Made by a program: the position numbers and the translations under genes. Source: CAZYJR01 sp964647905 (GTDB lineage: Bacteria > Desulfobacterota > DSM-4660 > Desulfatiglandales > HGW-15). From it: DNA of 49,807 nt. Within the stretch, counting starts at the first letter, position 1; the number at the start of each line of letters is the position of its first letter. The stretch covers positions 1 to 49,807 of the forward strand of contig CAZYJR010000028.1 of NCBI GenBank assembly GCA_964647905.1. Direction: 5' to 3'. This document shows, one piece after another, positions 42,376 through 49,807 of this stretch. Under the pieces are notes generated by a model. It did not search any database, was not told the origin of the DNA, and was given only the letters and a program-made list of their open reading frames with translations.

Positions 42376-43803
42376 ATGAACCCGCCCTTTTCCCAATGCC
42401 TCGACGATCCCCATCTCCTGGGAGACGACTATCAGGGGAAAAGTCGTCGCGGATGGAAGTGTGTCGCTCGGATCCTAGATGGCCTTCCTCCTCGGGACCA
42501 ATGGGACCTCGATCTCTTCCGCTCGTGCACGGGCCGGAGCAAATGGCCGGAAAGTCGCCCAGATGAGGTCTACCTGGGGATCGGAACCAGGGGCGGGAAG
42601 ACTGAATTTCTGTCCAAGTATGGGCAGTACTACGCGGCGTTCAAGGAACACAGGCTGTCCCCGGGTGAACGTGGATACATCCTCTGTGTGGGACCGACGA
42701 AGCGACAGACGAAGATCCTCAAGAACTACATCAGCGCCGGGTTCAACCGGAATCCGATGCTGCGCCCTCTTCTCCAGAACGAGACGCGGGAGGAGCTGGA
42801 GCTGAGTAACGGTGTCGTGGTCGCGGTCCTCTCCAGCGATTACCGATCTCTCCGGGGTTTCACGGGCCTCATGGGCGCGGTCGACGAGATGGCCTATCTC
42901 AACATCGAGGGGTCAAAGCCGGACGTGGAGATCGTCCGGGCCCTGCGATCCCGGCTGGTTTCGACCGGGGGGCCGCTGGTCGCGATTTCGAGTCCGTATG
43001 CGAAGAGCGGGGAGCTTTACAAGGCGTACACCAAGCATTGGGCCAAAGATGGGGACCCGATCCTGTTTTGGAAAGCCCCGAGTCTCGCCATGAACCCCAC
43101 ATTGGACGAGTCGGTGATCGACCGACTTCGGGAAGAGGATCCCGAGGGATCCCGGGCAGATTTTGATGCTGAATTCCGTAGCGACATTGAATCCTTCATC
43201 TCGCGCGAGACGGTCGAGGCCCTCGTAGAGCCCGGGCTCCGGGAGATCCCGCCGATGGAGGGCGTCCGATACCGTGCGTTTTGCGATCCCGCGGGTGGAT
43301 CGGGACAGGACAGCTTTACGCTGGCAATCGGACACAGGGATACCGACCGGATCGTCCTGGACTGCATCAGGGAACGAAAACCGCGATTCAGTCCTGACGA
43401 CGTGATTCAGGAATTCGCCGAGACCCTGAAGTCCTACGGGATCGCGTCCGTCACCGGAGACAGGTTCGGCGGGGAATTTCCACGTGAACGGTTCCTGACG
43501 CACGGCATCAGGTATGAAGTCGCTGCGAAGCCCAAGACCGATCTTTACCGAGACCTACTCCCGCTCCTGAATAGCGGGGAGGTGGTTCTTTTGGACCACA
43601 AGAAGCTGATTGATCAGATCGTGAACCTCGAAAGGCGGATGGGCCGTGGAGGCAGAGATTCAATTGATCACTCTCCGCACGGCCATGACGACTTAGCGAA
43701 CGCCTTGGCGGGGGTGTGCGGGCTCTTGAGCAAACGTGGAAGCCGCATCATCAGCGGCGCGAAGTTAATCAGTTCAGGGCGCTTCATGCCCTGGGCCAGA
43801 TAG
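42376..43803 (+). CDS. phage terminase large subunit
   Basis: The start at 42376 (MNPPFSQC) has AAGGTGAGCGG upstream. The 475-residue protein has the packaging ATPase, Walker A GTRGGKT (70-76) and Walker B GLMGAVDE (Asp170, Glu171), and the RNase H-like nuclease with Asp304 (FCDPAGGSGQDSF), Asp362 (TGDRFGG) and HDDLANA (near 437-443). It would cut and package element DNA into a procapsid. No portal gene follows, although portal normally comes next in phage genomes. Confidence 0.9.
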   Translation: MNPPFSQCLDDPHLLGDDYQGKSRRGWKCVARILDGLPPRDQWDLDLFRSCTGRSKWPESRPDEVYLGIGTRGGKTEFLSKYGQYYAAFKEHRLSPGERGYILCVGPTKRQTKILKNYISAGFNRNPMLRPLLQNETREELELSNGVVVAVLSSDYRSLRGFTGLMGAVDEMAYLNIEGSKPDVEIVRALRSRLVSTGGPLVAISSPYAKSGELYKAYTKHWAKDGDPILFWKAPSLAMNPTLDESVIDRLREEDPEGSRADFDAEFRSDIESFISRETVEALVEPGLREIPPMEGVRYRAFCDPAGGSGQDSFTLAIGHRDTDRIVLDCIRERKPRFSPDDVIQEFAETLKSYGIASVTGDRFGGEFPRERFLTHGIRYEVAAKPKTDLYRDLLPLLNSGEVVLLDHKKLIDQIVNLERRMGRGGRDSIDHSPHGHDDLANALAGVCGLLSKRGSRIISGAKLISSGRFMPWAR

Positions 43804-43815
43804 GAGGCAACTTGT

Positions 43816-44670
43816 ATGCGAGAAGACACAAGACCATTAGACGACATTGTGGCGGCCGTTGCCGAGGCTGGAGGGTCGATCACCGGGGCGGCTGAGACTC
43901 TCGGGATCAGCAAACAGGCTGTGTCCAAAAGGCTCCGCGGCGTCCGAGTTCTGCACGAGCAGTGGTCCCGCCGAAACGGTGATGGCAGGAGCGAGGGAGT
44001 ATTTGAGAAGGATTTCGCGGCCGGCTTTGCGGAGCGGGTGGAGAAGGCTGTCAGTCGCGAAGCCCGGGCGGTCCGGAAGAGGATGGAGGAGCTGGAAGTT
44101 TTCTCTGAGCGTCTGGAAGATATGCGCCAGCGATCCGAGAAAGCGGAGCGGGAGGCGGAGGAGCTCTCCAAACGCGCAACTACAGCCGAGGACGTGGATG
44201 TTTTGTCTGAGAAGATTTCCCAAGCGCAGTCCACGAAAAAGGCTTTGGAGTCTGTCATCCGCAATGCCCAGACCTTGGTCGGCGAGACGAATCTGGCCCT
44301 TGATCAAGCCAAGAAGGCCCTGGAGGCGGCCGCCCGGCGTGCGGTCCTGGCCTGGCGCGAAGACACCCGACGAGAGCTTCTTACCCGCTTGGAGGCGGTT
44401 TTGGCCATGGATCGTGTATTTTCAAAAGCCGCGACCAGCGGTTTGAACCGCCTAGGCCAGGAACAGGGGTTGCCTCTGTCGGCCGGAATCCTCGGCTTGT
44501 GGGAAAGCAACCTGCTTCCGCCGGATGGCAAGGTTGAGGAGGTTGTACGCGATCTCAAGCAAGCCCTAAACGCACCGGCGGAAGCCGAGAAGCGCCGTGC
44601 CGAGGCGGTGGAGTATGAAGAGAGATTCAAGCATAGCAGTCCGCACCGGATGATGCGGGCCAAGCGGTGA
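43816..44670 (+). CDS. HTH and coiled-coil phage protein
   Basis: AGGAGG lies 7 nt upstream of the ATG. The 284-residue protein has an N-terminal Fis/resolvase-like HTH (AGGSITGAAETLGISKQAVSKRLRG, about 18-42) and a long charged coiled coil (about 75-185) rich in E, R, K and A, followed by helices to a basic C-terminus. The position between terminase and decoration genes would suit a scaffold or structural role, while the HTH suggests DNA binding; neither is shown. Confidence 0.65.
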   Translation: MREDTRPLDDIVAAVAEAGGSITGAAETLGISKQAVSKRLRGVRVLHEQWSRRNGDGRSEGVFEKDFAAGFAERVEKAVSREARAVRKRMEELEVFSERLEDMRQRSEKAEREAEELSKRATTAEDVDVLSEKISQAQSTKKALESVIRNAQTLVGETNLALDQAKKALEAAARRAVLAWREDTRRELLTRLEAVLAMDRVFSKAATSGLNRLGQEQGLPLSAGILGLWESNLLPPDGKVEEVVRDLKQALNAPAEAEKRRAEAVEYEERFKHSSPHRMMRAKR

Positions 44671-44682
44671 GGGAGGTGAAAC

Positions 44683-44979
44683 ATGGAAGATCATCCGATG
44701 ATGACCGTCCTAGAGAAGGCTGTAAAACACGGGATCATCAAGATTGAGGACATCGAGAAGGCAATCCGCGCGACAGGAAGCGACCGTGAGACCAAGCTGG
44801 AAGAGCTTGGAGCCCTGATTGTGAAGGAGCTCCCTGGTGGAGACAGGAAACCCTCGGACGAGGAGCTTGAGGCCCTGGGCCTGGAGATCGCGAAGATGGC
44901 TAACGAGGGCTCGGATTCTTCCGGGGACGAATCGGAGGCCCTGGGCGCTGACATCGCAAGGAGGGCGAATGGAAAATAG
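44683..44979 (+). CDS. small acidic phage protein with internal repeats
   Basis: The 98-residue protein has GGGAGGTG upstream. Its second half repeats a short unit three times: EELGALIVKELPGG, EELEALGLEIAKMANEG and ESEALGADIARRANGK. No known domain is seen. It may be a structural or regulatory partner of the adjacent genes. Confidence 0.6.
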   Translation: MEDHPMMTVLEKAVKHGIIKIEDIEKAIRATGSDRETKLEELGALIVKELPGGDRKPSDEELEALGLEIAKMANEGSDSSGDESEALGADIARRANGK

Positions 44980-45000
44980 TCACAAGAAAGGAGAAGCGCC

Positions 45001-45387
45001 ATGATGGCAGGGATTCTTGGACCTTTTACTCACGAATGGCCTGAAAGCCAGCACAAAAACCTTTTTGCCGGGGGAGCTGACAGCCCCACCATACCCGGGA
45101 CTTTGGCCTCCGGGAACAACCTGAAGAAGGGGGCGATCCTGGAGAAAAGTTCAAGCAAGTATACCGTGGTATCGACCCCGGCCAACGCATGCGCGGTTCT
45201 GGCTCAGGATTGCAATGCGTCGGGAGACGACGCCGATTGCTTCGTTTACCTCGGTGGTCACTTTCATTACGAGGATCTCGAATGGCCGACTATGAGCGCG
45301 GCGGACAAAAAGATTGCACTGGAGGCTTTGGCCAATGCTGGAATCACGGTTGACACAGACATCACGAAAGTCGAGGCCACAGCGTAA
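45001..45387 (+). CDS. lambda gpD-like head decoration protein
   Basis: AAGGAG precedes the ATGATG start. The 128-residue protein has the pattern of phage head decoration proteins: a Gly/Ser N-terminal arm, NLKKGAILEKSSSKYTVVS, ANACAVLAQDCNASGDDAD and YLGGHFHYEDLEW. Such proteins bind the expanded capsid surface and stabilise it. No major capsid gene accompanies it, which is unexpected. Confidence 0.75.
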   Translation: MMAGILGPFTHEWPESQHKNLFAGGADSPTIPGTLASGNNLKKGAILEKSSSKYTVVSTPANACAVLAQDCNASGDDADCFVYLGGHFHYEDLEWPTMSAADKKIALEALANAGITVDTDITKVEATA

Positions 45388-45425
45388 CGGTTTCCGGCCA
45401 GGGCGCGCGGTTTCCTCCGCAGGCA

Positions 45426-45466
45426 GCCCGCCGGGGCGCGCGCCCCTCTTGTCCTCCCCGGCGGGC
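45426..45466. terminator. GC-rich hairpin after the decoration gene
   Basis: GCCCGCCGGGG (45426-45436) and CCCCGGCGGGC (45456-45466) form a perfect 11-bp stem with a 19-nt loop. No T run follows, so a Rho-independent terminator is possible but not assured. It lies 99 bp before the helicase gene. Confidence 0.55.
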
Positions 45467-45486
45467 ATTAACCTTCATCTGGGGCT

Positions 45487-46877
45487 ATGATGAACACTCA
45501 ACCTGCTACACGTACTGATCCTATCCAGGCCGAAATCTCCGCCCGGATTCACTTGATGAATCCGCCTTTGGATTTTACCGAGGAGGTCAAAAGAGCTCTT
45601 ACTTTTCCAAACCCGAAATACCTTGAGGCTGAGCGGATGGGTCGCTGGACCGGGAACATTCCGCGCTACTTGGTAGCCTATGAATCCACGCGGAACGGGC
45701 TCCTTATCCCTCGGGGGTTCGGGCCCCGGCTCCTGGCCATGGCCGACTATTGCGGCTTGGAGGTCACTTTCCAGGACCAGACCCGGGTTCTGCCGGAGGT
45801 GGATTTCCACTTCAAGGGAACGCTGAGGCCCTTCCAGGAAGAAGCCGTGAAGGACATCCTGAGCCGCCCCATGGGGACCCTGGCCGCGCCGACGGGATCG
45901 GGGAAGACCATCATTGCCCTGGGCGTGATTGCCGAGCGCAGGCAGCCGGCCTTGGTAGTGGTTCACACGAAAGAGCTCTGAACCAGTGGATCGAGCGCAT
46001 CGAGGCCTTCCTTGGGATCCCGCCCGAAAAGGTCGGGGTGATTGGTAATGGCAAGAGGACCGCAGGAAGACGGATCACCGTAGCCATCGTCAATATCCTC
46101 TACAAGTGCGCCGATCAGGTAGCCCCGAGGATTGGGCATGTCATAGTCGATGAATGCCACCGGACCCCAAGTCGGGCCTTTACAAAGGTCGTGACGGCCT
46201 TTGATGCCCGGTACCTCCTAGGTCTATCAGCAACGCCCTGGAGGCGGGATCGGCTTGGGAAGTTGATCTACTGGCACCTTGGGGACCGCGTTCACAGCGT
46301 CGAGCCAGGGATCCTGCAGCGTTCTGGTGACATCCTCCGAGCGAAAGTAGTTTGGCGAGAGACCTCCTTCGAGACCCGATACGATCCTTCGGATGACTAT
46401 TCCAAGATGCTCAGCGAATTGACCAGGGATCAGACTCGGAACGAGTTCATTACCCAGGACGTGGCCGAGGGCGACCGAGGCATTGTGCTTGTACTGACTG
46501 ACCGTAAAGAGCACGTGGCCGCCCTCAGAGACCTCCTGGAGGCCCGGGGAGTGGCCACAGTGACCTTGACAGGAGACATGAATACCACGGCAAGGGCCGA
46601 GGCTTTGGAGGCCCTCAAAACCGGCAAATCGCGCGTTCTCGTGGCCACAGGGCAGTTGATCGGCGAGGGCTTTGACCTCCCGGCCATGAGCATGCTGCTT
46701 CTCGCAACGCCGATCAGGTTCGACGGCCGGGTCCTCCAGTACCTCGGCCGGATCCTGAGACCCGCACCCGGGAAGGACCGGACCGTGGTCTTTGATTACG
46801 TTGACGTGAACGTGGGGCCCCTTCGGGCTTCGGCAAAAGCCCGGCGGCGAGTGTATGAAGATATGATTATAAACTAG
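45487..46877 (+). pseudogene. SF2 (XPB-like) helicase, frameshifted
   Basis: A 164-residue N-terminal part carries motif I APTGSGKT and ends at VVHTKEL* (45979-45981). The next frame continues at once with NQWIERIEAFLGIPPEKVG and carries VDECH (motif II), LSATPWR (motif III) and QYLGRILRP (motif VI). The join reads GAGCTCTGAACCAG where GAGCTCCTGAACCAG would restore KELLNQW, so one base is missing. The intact protein would be about 463 residues, a type common in phages. A sequencing error is possible; no classical slippery site is seen. Confidence 0.85.
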
Positions 46878-46884
46878 AGTTAAG

Positions 46885-47595
46885 TTAAGGTTTCTCTGAA
46901 TAAGCCTCTCTGACTAATTCTTTAATAGCCTCAAGATGTTCATTTGTTTTTCCAGAAACGCAAAAAATAAACATAGAAAGAAATAAGCTAAATACTTCTT
47001 TTGATAAACAAACATCCGATGGTTCTATAGAGGCAGGAGACTTATCAACAACGAACTGCACGCGATCAAATCGGGCAATACCTTCTTTGAATCTTCTTGA
47101 TGGGGGAAGGTAAAAAAACTGTCTATACAGGAGGCATTTAGTTCGCTCAACTATTTTTGGTATAAAACCAGGGCCGTACTGTTCTTTCTGAACACTGTAA
47201 CATGGGATAACAAAAATACAAGGTTGCTGCTGATGTTTCTTTCTTTTTTTACGCAATATATCATCAATCTCAGGGTAGCAATCTACTTCATTACCTAAAA
47301 TGACAGCTGGACGTTTTTTGCAAGTTTGAGCAATAAGTTCTTCATTAGAATGCATATTTAAGTCTTTTATAGGAAGGGAGCGATCTCTTGTCTTAAAGTC
47401 ACTTCCTTGATTTGCTAAGCGAAGTTCGAATTTTATTTCTTCATGCTCTTCAGGAAGATTTCGTTGTACATCAAGAATGCGAGGAATTGGGTCAGGGTTA
47501 GGAACTGGCACCTTACAAATTTGTCCCGGCTTGAATTCCCTAGGTGCAACACTTGTAAAGAACTCATCTTTAGAATATAGCTGAGTTATACTCAT
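46885..47595 (-). CDS. probable PemK/MazF-like toxin paired with a Panacea antitoxin
   Basis: The 236-residue protein shows the scattered strands of the PemK/MazF fold: FKPGQICKVPVP (22-32), KRPAVIL (94-100), CIFVIPCYSV (126-135) and GIARFDRVQFV (172-182). A charged insertion (about 33-93 and 101-125) separates the usual first strand from RPAVIL, so this would be an enlarged toxin of an RNA endonuclease family. Its ATG overlaps the antitoxin stop (ATGA). The codon use and GC (about 36%) are quite unlike the phage genes to its left. Alternative folds cannot be excluded without structural comparison. Confidence 0.6.
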   Translation of the reverse strand: MSITQLYSKDEFFTSVAPREFKPGQICKVPVPNPDPIPRILDVQRNLPEEHEEIKFELRLANQGSDFKTRDRSLPIKDLNMHSNEELIAQTCKKRPAVILGNEVDCYPEIDDILRKKRKKHQQQPCIFVIPCYSVQKEQYGPGFIPKIVERTKCLLYRQFFYLPPSRRFKEGIARFDRVQFVVDKSPASIEPSDVCLSKEVFSLFLSMFIFCVSGKTNEHLEAIKELVREAYSEKP

Positions 47596-48302
47596 TTTTC
47601 TATATTAATTTTAGCGATTCCTTTTAAGCCCACTCCTAACTCGTCTCCATCAATCATTTGAATAAATTGGTAATAGGCATCATCCTTGTATTTTCTTGTT
47701 TCATATTCGTCTTGGATCAAATGTTGTCGAGCTTCGGTCATCTCATCACTTAATTCCTTTATTTTTTGCCGAGCTAGTTTAATAGTTTCCTTGGACAATT
47801 GCCGTATTCTGGGTTTTGGTGTCTCATCATATCTAGTTATTCTGCTAAAATCTAAAAGGTCTCCTTTTTTAACATTATTCATTGGCTCAGTATAAAAATA
47901 AACATAATCGAGAAGCAATGGTGTATCATCTCCAAACATGCGTATAGCATGTTGTAGCTGTGCTATTACACCAATATCAACAAATTCTGTTACTTTATTA
48001 GCTTTAGGATCTTGACATGTAAAAACATTATATTGTTTTTCTATATCAAAGGAACTCTCATGAATTTCTTTAGAAATTAGCCCTCTATTTACAGCTTCCT
48101 CTATGGATTCCATGGCTTCTGTGCAATAAGGCCCGTAGTGTATAAATCTCCAAGGGAACTTCGTGAGGGTCCCGCCCCCTTTGAGTCTAGCGTAATACAG
48201 ATCAGTCAAATACAGGAATTTGACTAGGCGGTTAGTTGTCAAACGGAAACCATTTTCAGTAGCATACCAAGCAATATATCTTATTATATCAATAGGTTGC
48301 AT
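47592..48302 (-). CDS. Panacea-domain (DUF4065) antitoxin-like protein
   Basis: Residues about 5-120 match the Panacea/SocA-like pattern: IIRYIAWYATENGFRLTTNRLVKFLYLTDLYYAR, then WRFIHYGPYCTEAMESIEEAV. Panacea domains act as antitoxin modules that neutralise many unrelated toxins encoded next to them. The C-terminal half contains a charged helix (LARQKIKELSDEMTEARQHL), perhaps the toxin-contacting part. It precedes the toxin in the operon, overlapping it by 4 nt. The SD (GAGAG) is weak. Confidence 0.85.
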   Translation of the reverse strand: MQPIDIIRYIAWYATENGFRLTTNRLVKFLYLTDLYYARLKGGGTLTKFPWRFIHYGPYCTEAMESIEEAVNRGLISKEIHESSFDIEKQYNVFTCQDPKANKVTEFVDIGVIAQLQHAIRMFGDDTPLLLDYVYFYTEPMNNVKKGDLLDFSRITRYDETPKPRIRQLSKETIKLARQKIKELSDEMTEARQHLIQDEYETRKYKDDAYYQFIQMIDGDELGVGLKGIAKINIEK

Positions 48303-48670
48303 CGGACTCTCAAGTGGTGTGATCTCTTTTAGTCGTGTGAAAATCTATTCGACTGTGCTGTACATGTCAAGCGATGATAGGGGGATCGGCAAAAAATAAG
48401 CAAACATTAGAGAGGAAGAACGAGGCTACGAAGCAGGGCCGGATCCCGTTCGCCAAGGAAGATCTCCGCAAATCTGTCCAGGTGTAGCACATATTATTGC
48501 ACAATATATTCAGGAGTTTAGTTCATTTGATAATCCGATCCATAATCTGCCAACTGCCAGCTTGCAGAGGATATAAATGCCTCAAGAGTATAATTCCTAC
48601 AAAGCAAAAACAAAACATAGTATGCTATCAAAAAGAACAATAAATTGACCTAAAACGTTAAATAAGATCA
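48303..48670 (+). other. 368-bp gap with a possible gene remnant
   Basis: Most of the interval is AT-rich and holds no gene. At 48374-48487 a GC-richer plus-strand frame reads MIGGSAKNKQTLERKNEATK, then QGRIPFAKEDLRKSVQV and stops. It looks like the tail of a larger gene, but no family was recognised. Confidence 0.3.
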
Positions 48671-49429
48671 TTAACTTGGTTTTGGGATCCTAGATAAACA
48701 TGCAGGACAAGTACAATTTGGATTCACGGTTTGTTTGTGAGAGAGGCCATGGTATATTTGGTTATGAAAGTCAAATTTGCCTTCTATGCAATTGAAATAA
48801 GATAGATCATGATATGAATATCTTCGAAAAACAGAATAGGCAATATGATCAGCCATCTGAATAAGCCTTGAGGCTTTTGAATCAACAAAAAATGGTACTT
48901 CTCTTATGTTTCTTAGTGCTCTCCACCTAGTACCTTCTTTTCTGAAATCAATTGAGAGATGCTGAAGGGTTTTTTCATATGCACTTTTGTCAATAACAAT
49001 AAGACCCTTATGTGATATATCTTTTTCATGATATAGCCTATCGAGATACATATCGAATCTGCTTACAATATCCTCAAATGCAAGTTCTACTGGATTGTGG
49101 TTACTAAAAGAGTCTTTATGTATCGAAGTAGCAAACAGAACTGTGGACTGGTATGAATCACTGAGAATGTCTAATACCGACTTTATTAAGTTAATTCTTT
49201 CATTCTTTTTTTTGAACTTATCCCATGGCTTTGTTTTGCCTCGAAAGATCTCTGATGCGTGAAAGTCAACACTGCTCGGATCAGCAGAATCAATACTCTT
49301 TGCAAGTGAATCCAATTTATTTGATAACCAATAAAGGCTTTCCTCGGGTATGCATATTCCTCCAAGTACAAAATGGCTCTCTTGCTTGTTTCCTGGCGAA
49401 CCTGAGTCATCCAAATAAAGCATGTACAT
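48671..49429 (-). CDS. DUF3800 family protein
   Basis: The ATG at 49429 has GGGGAGAAG upstream. The 252-residue protein begins with YLDDSGSPG and FVLGGICIP and contains a later VIDKSAYEK and SRLIQMADHIAYSVFRRY, the family pattern; the first Asp pair and the later Asp (MAD) are arranged as in an RNase H-like metal site. DUF3800 proteins occur often in mobile elements and defence loci, but their substrate is not established. A cysteine knot CTCPACL near the C-terminus could bind zinc. GC is about 36%, as in the TA pair. Confidence 0.8.
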   Translation of the reverse strand: MYMLYLDDSGSPGNKQESHFVLGGICIPEESLYWLSNKLDSLAKSIDSADPSSVDFHASEIFRGKTKPWDKFKKKNERINLIKSVLDILSDSYQSTVLFATSIHKDSFSNHNPVELAFEDIVSRFDMYLDRLYHEKDISHKGLIVIDKSAYEKTLQHLSIDFRKEGTRWRALRNIREVPFFVDSKASRLIQMADHIAYSVFRRYSYHDLSYFNCIEGKFDFHNQIYHGLSHKQTVNPNCTCPACLSRIPKPS

Positions 49430-49461
49430 CGCTTCTCCCCATAATTTAACTTATTGCAGCC

Positions 49462-49497
49462 AAAAAAAACCCATTCTAGCCGTTGAACTAGAATGGG
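49462..49497 (-). terminator. leftward intrinsic terminator
   Basis: CCCATTCTAG (49470-49479) and CTAGAATGGG (49488-49497) form a perfect 10-bp stem with an 8-nt loop. On the minus strand it is followed by eight T residues (A8 at 49462-49469 on plus). It would stop transcription coming from the right before the DUF3800 gene. Confidence 0.8.
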
Positions 49498-49640
49498 CAT
49501 TATTAAGCCGGGTGGGCAGAGCCCATCCGACCGCGCTATGCAGCCGTCCCGACCGATCTGCAGCCGAGGGAGCAAGACTCCTTCGGATCGCCCCAGTACG
49601 CAACCCTCTCAACCGCATATTAAATATCGTCATGAAACCC
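49498..49640. repeat. GGTGGGC-AGA-GCCCATCC hairpin repeat
   Basis: GGTGGGC (49511-49517) and GCCCATCC (49521-49528) form a short hairpin. On the minus strand it translates as GWALPT, a spurious peptide that I recall recurring in REP/MITE-like repeats of many bacterial genomes. No gene is supported; the rest up to 49807 also shows none. Confidence 0.4.
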
Positions 49641-49807
49641 TAATTTGTCAACCTTTTTTTCATGAGCTCCCGTTTAGGCCCGCCAAAGTCATGGCCCTTA
49701 GCATAAAGGTCTCCCTGTAATCAAAATGAGTATGAGACCGTACCATTGTAGAGTAGTGTCCATCCATAAATCCGGATTTTTGGACTCCGGCCGGGCGGAA
49801 AACCAGG

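Noticed and set aside
45960..45990. Programmed frameshift in the helicase
   Set aside because: No X_XXY_YYZ slippery heptamer and no clear downstream structure are seen; a single-base deletion explains the break.
37223..49807. Second copy of the tRNA-Leu end (attR)
   Set aside because: I looked for the CCCTCCCCAGGCACCA end further right and did not find it; the right boundary is probably outside the window.
1..49807. CRISPR array or full insertion sequence
   Set aside because: No regularly spaced direct repeats with unique spacers and no intact transposase gene were found.

Overview
The window looks like a chromosomal segment of a GC-rich Desulfobacterota (deltaproteobacterial, probably sulfate-reducing) genome. 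The best pointers are the alternative siroheme-dependent heme pathway genes (ahbC, ahbD and an ahbA/ahbB-type gene next to hemB), a MucR/Ros-type regulator, Desulfobacterota-style housekeeping genes, and heavy use of GTG/TTG starts with strong Shine-Dalgarno (SD) sites. The exact genus cannot be read from the sequence.

Layout. 1-129: 3' end of a 5S rRNA and the terminator of an rRNA operon. 156-2100 (minus): an iron-sulfur QueG-like protein, a small lipoprotein and a MucR-like regulator. 2446-7934 (plus): a compact run of a PrmA-like methyltransferase, a hotdog thioesterase, aspartate kinase, a metallo-beta-lactamase hydrolase, an alpha/beta hydrolase and a DegP/HtrA protease, several with overlapping stop/start codons. 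7960-11795 (minus): purQ and a purS-purL fusion. 11811-12011: a 151-nt imperfect hairpin element with an 18-bp direct repeat. 12170-17740 (plus): a ClpX-like unfoldase immediately followed by ahbC-hemB-ahbD-ahbA/B. 17766-20867: small hypotheticals, a KefB-type K+/H+ antiporter and a PilZ protein. 20895-24420: tRNA-Arg(CCG) followed by a graveyard of integrase and nucleotidyltransferase remnants around an intact penicillin acylase family gene. 24759-37126: an acidic repeat protein, valS, plsB, a bifunctional-nuclease family gene, and a transglutaminase/ABC exporter/PHP cluster.

From tRNA-Leu(TAA) (37223-37310) to the right edge lies an apparent integrated phage-like element: divergent zinc-ribbon and Cro-like genes around a palindromic operator, a Toprim primase-helicase, a repeat-rich non-coding segment that may be an origin or control region, an excisionase-like HTH protein, a RuvC-type resolvase, a large terminase, a coiled-coil HTH protein, a head decoration-like protein and a frameshifted SF2 helicase. 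No portal, major capsid, protease, tail or integrase gene is visible, so it is either a satellite-like or a decayed element, or its remainder lies beyond the window. Its right part (about 46.9-49.45 kb) drops sharply in GC and carries defence-type cargo on the minus strand: a Panacea-domain antitoxin overlapping a probable PemK/MazF-like toxin, and a DUF3800 protein.

The observations I rate highest are the ClpX-like unfoldase (with a ClpP-docking IGF motif and a novel C-terminal region) placed 36 bp before the alternative heme genes; the Panacea/PemK-like pair with an inserted segment in the toxin; and the iterated inverted sites plus perfect 18-bp palindrome downstream of the phage primase.
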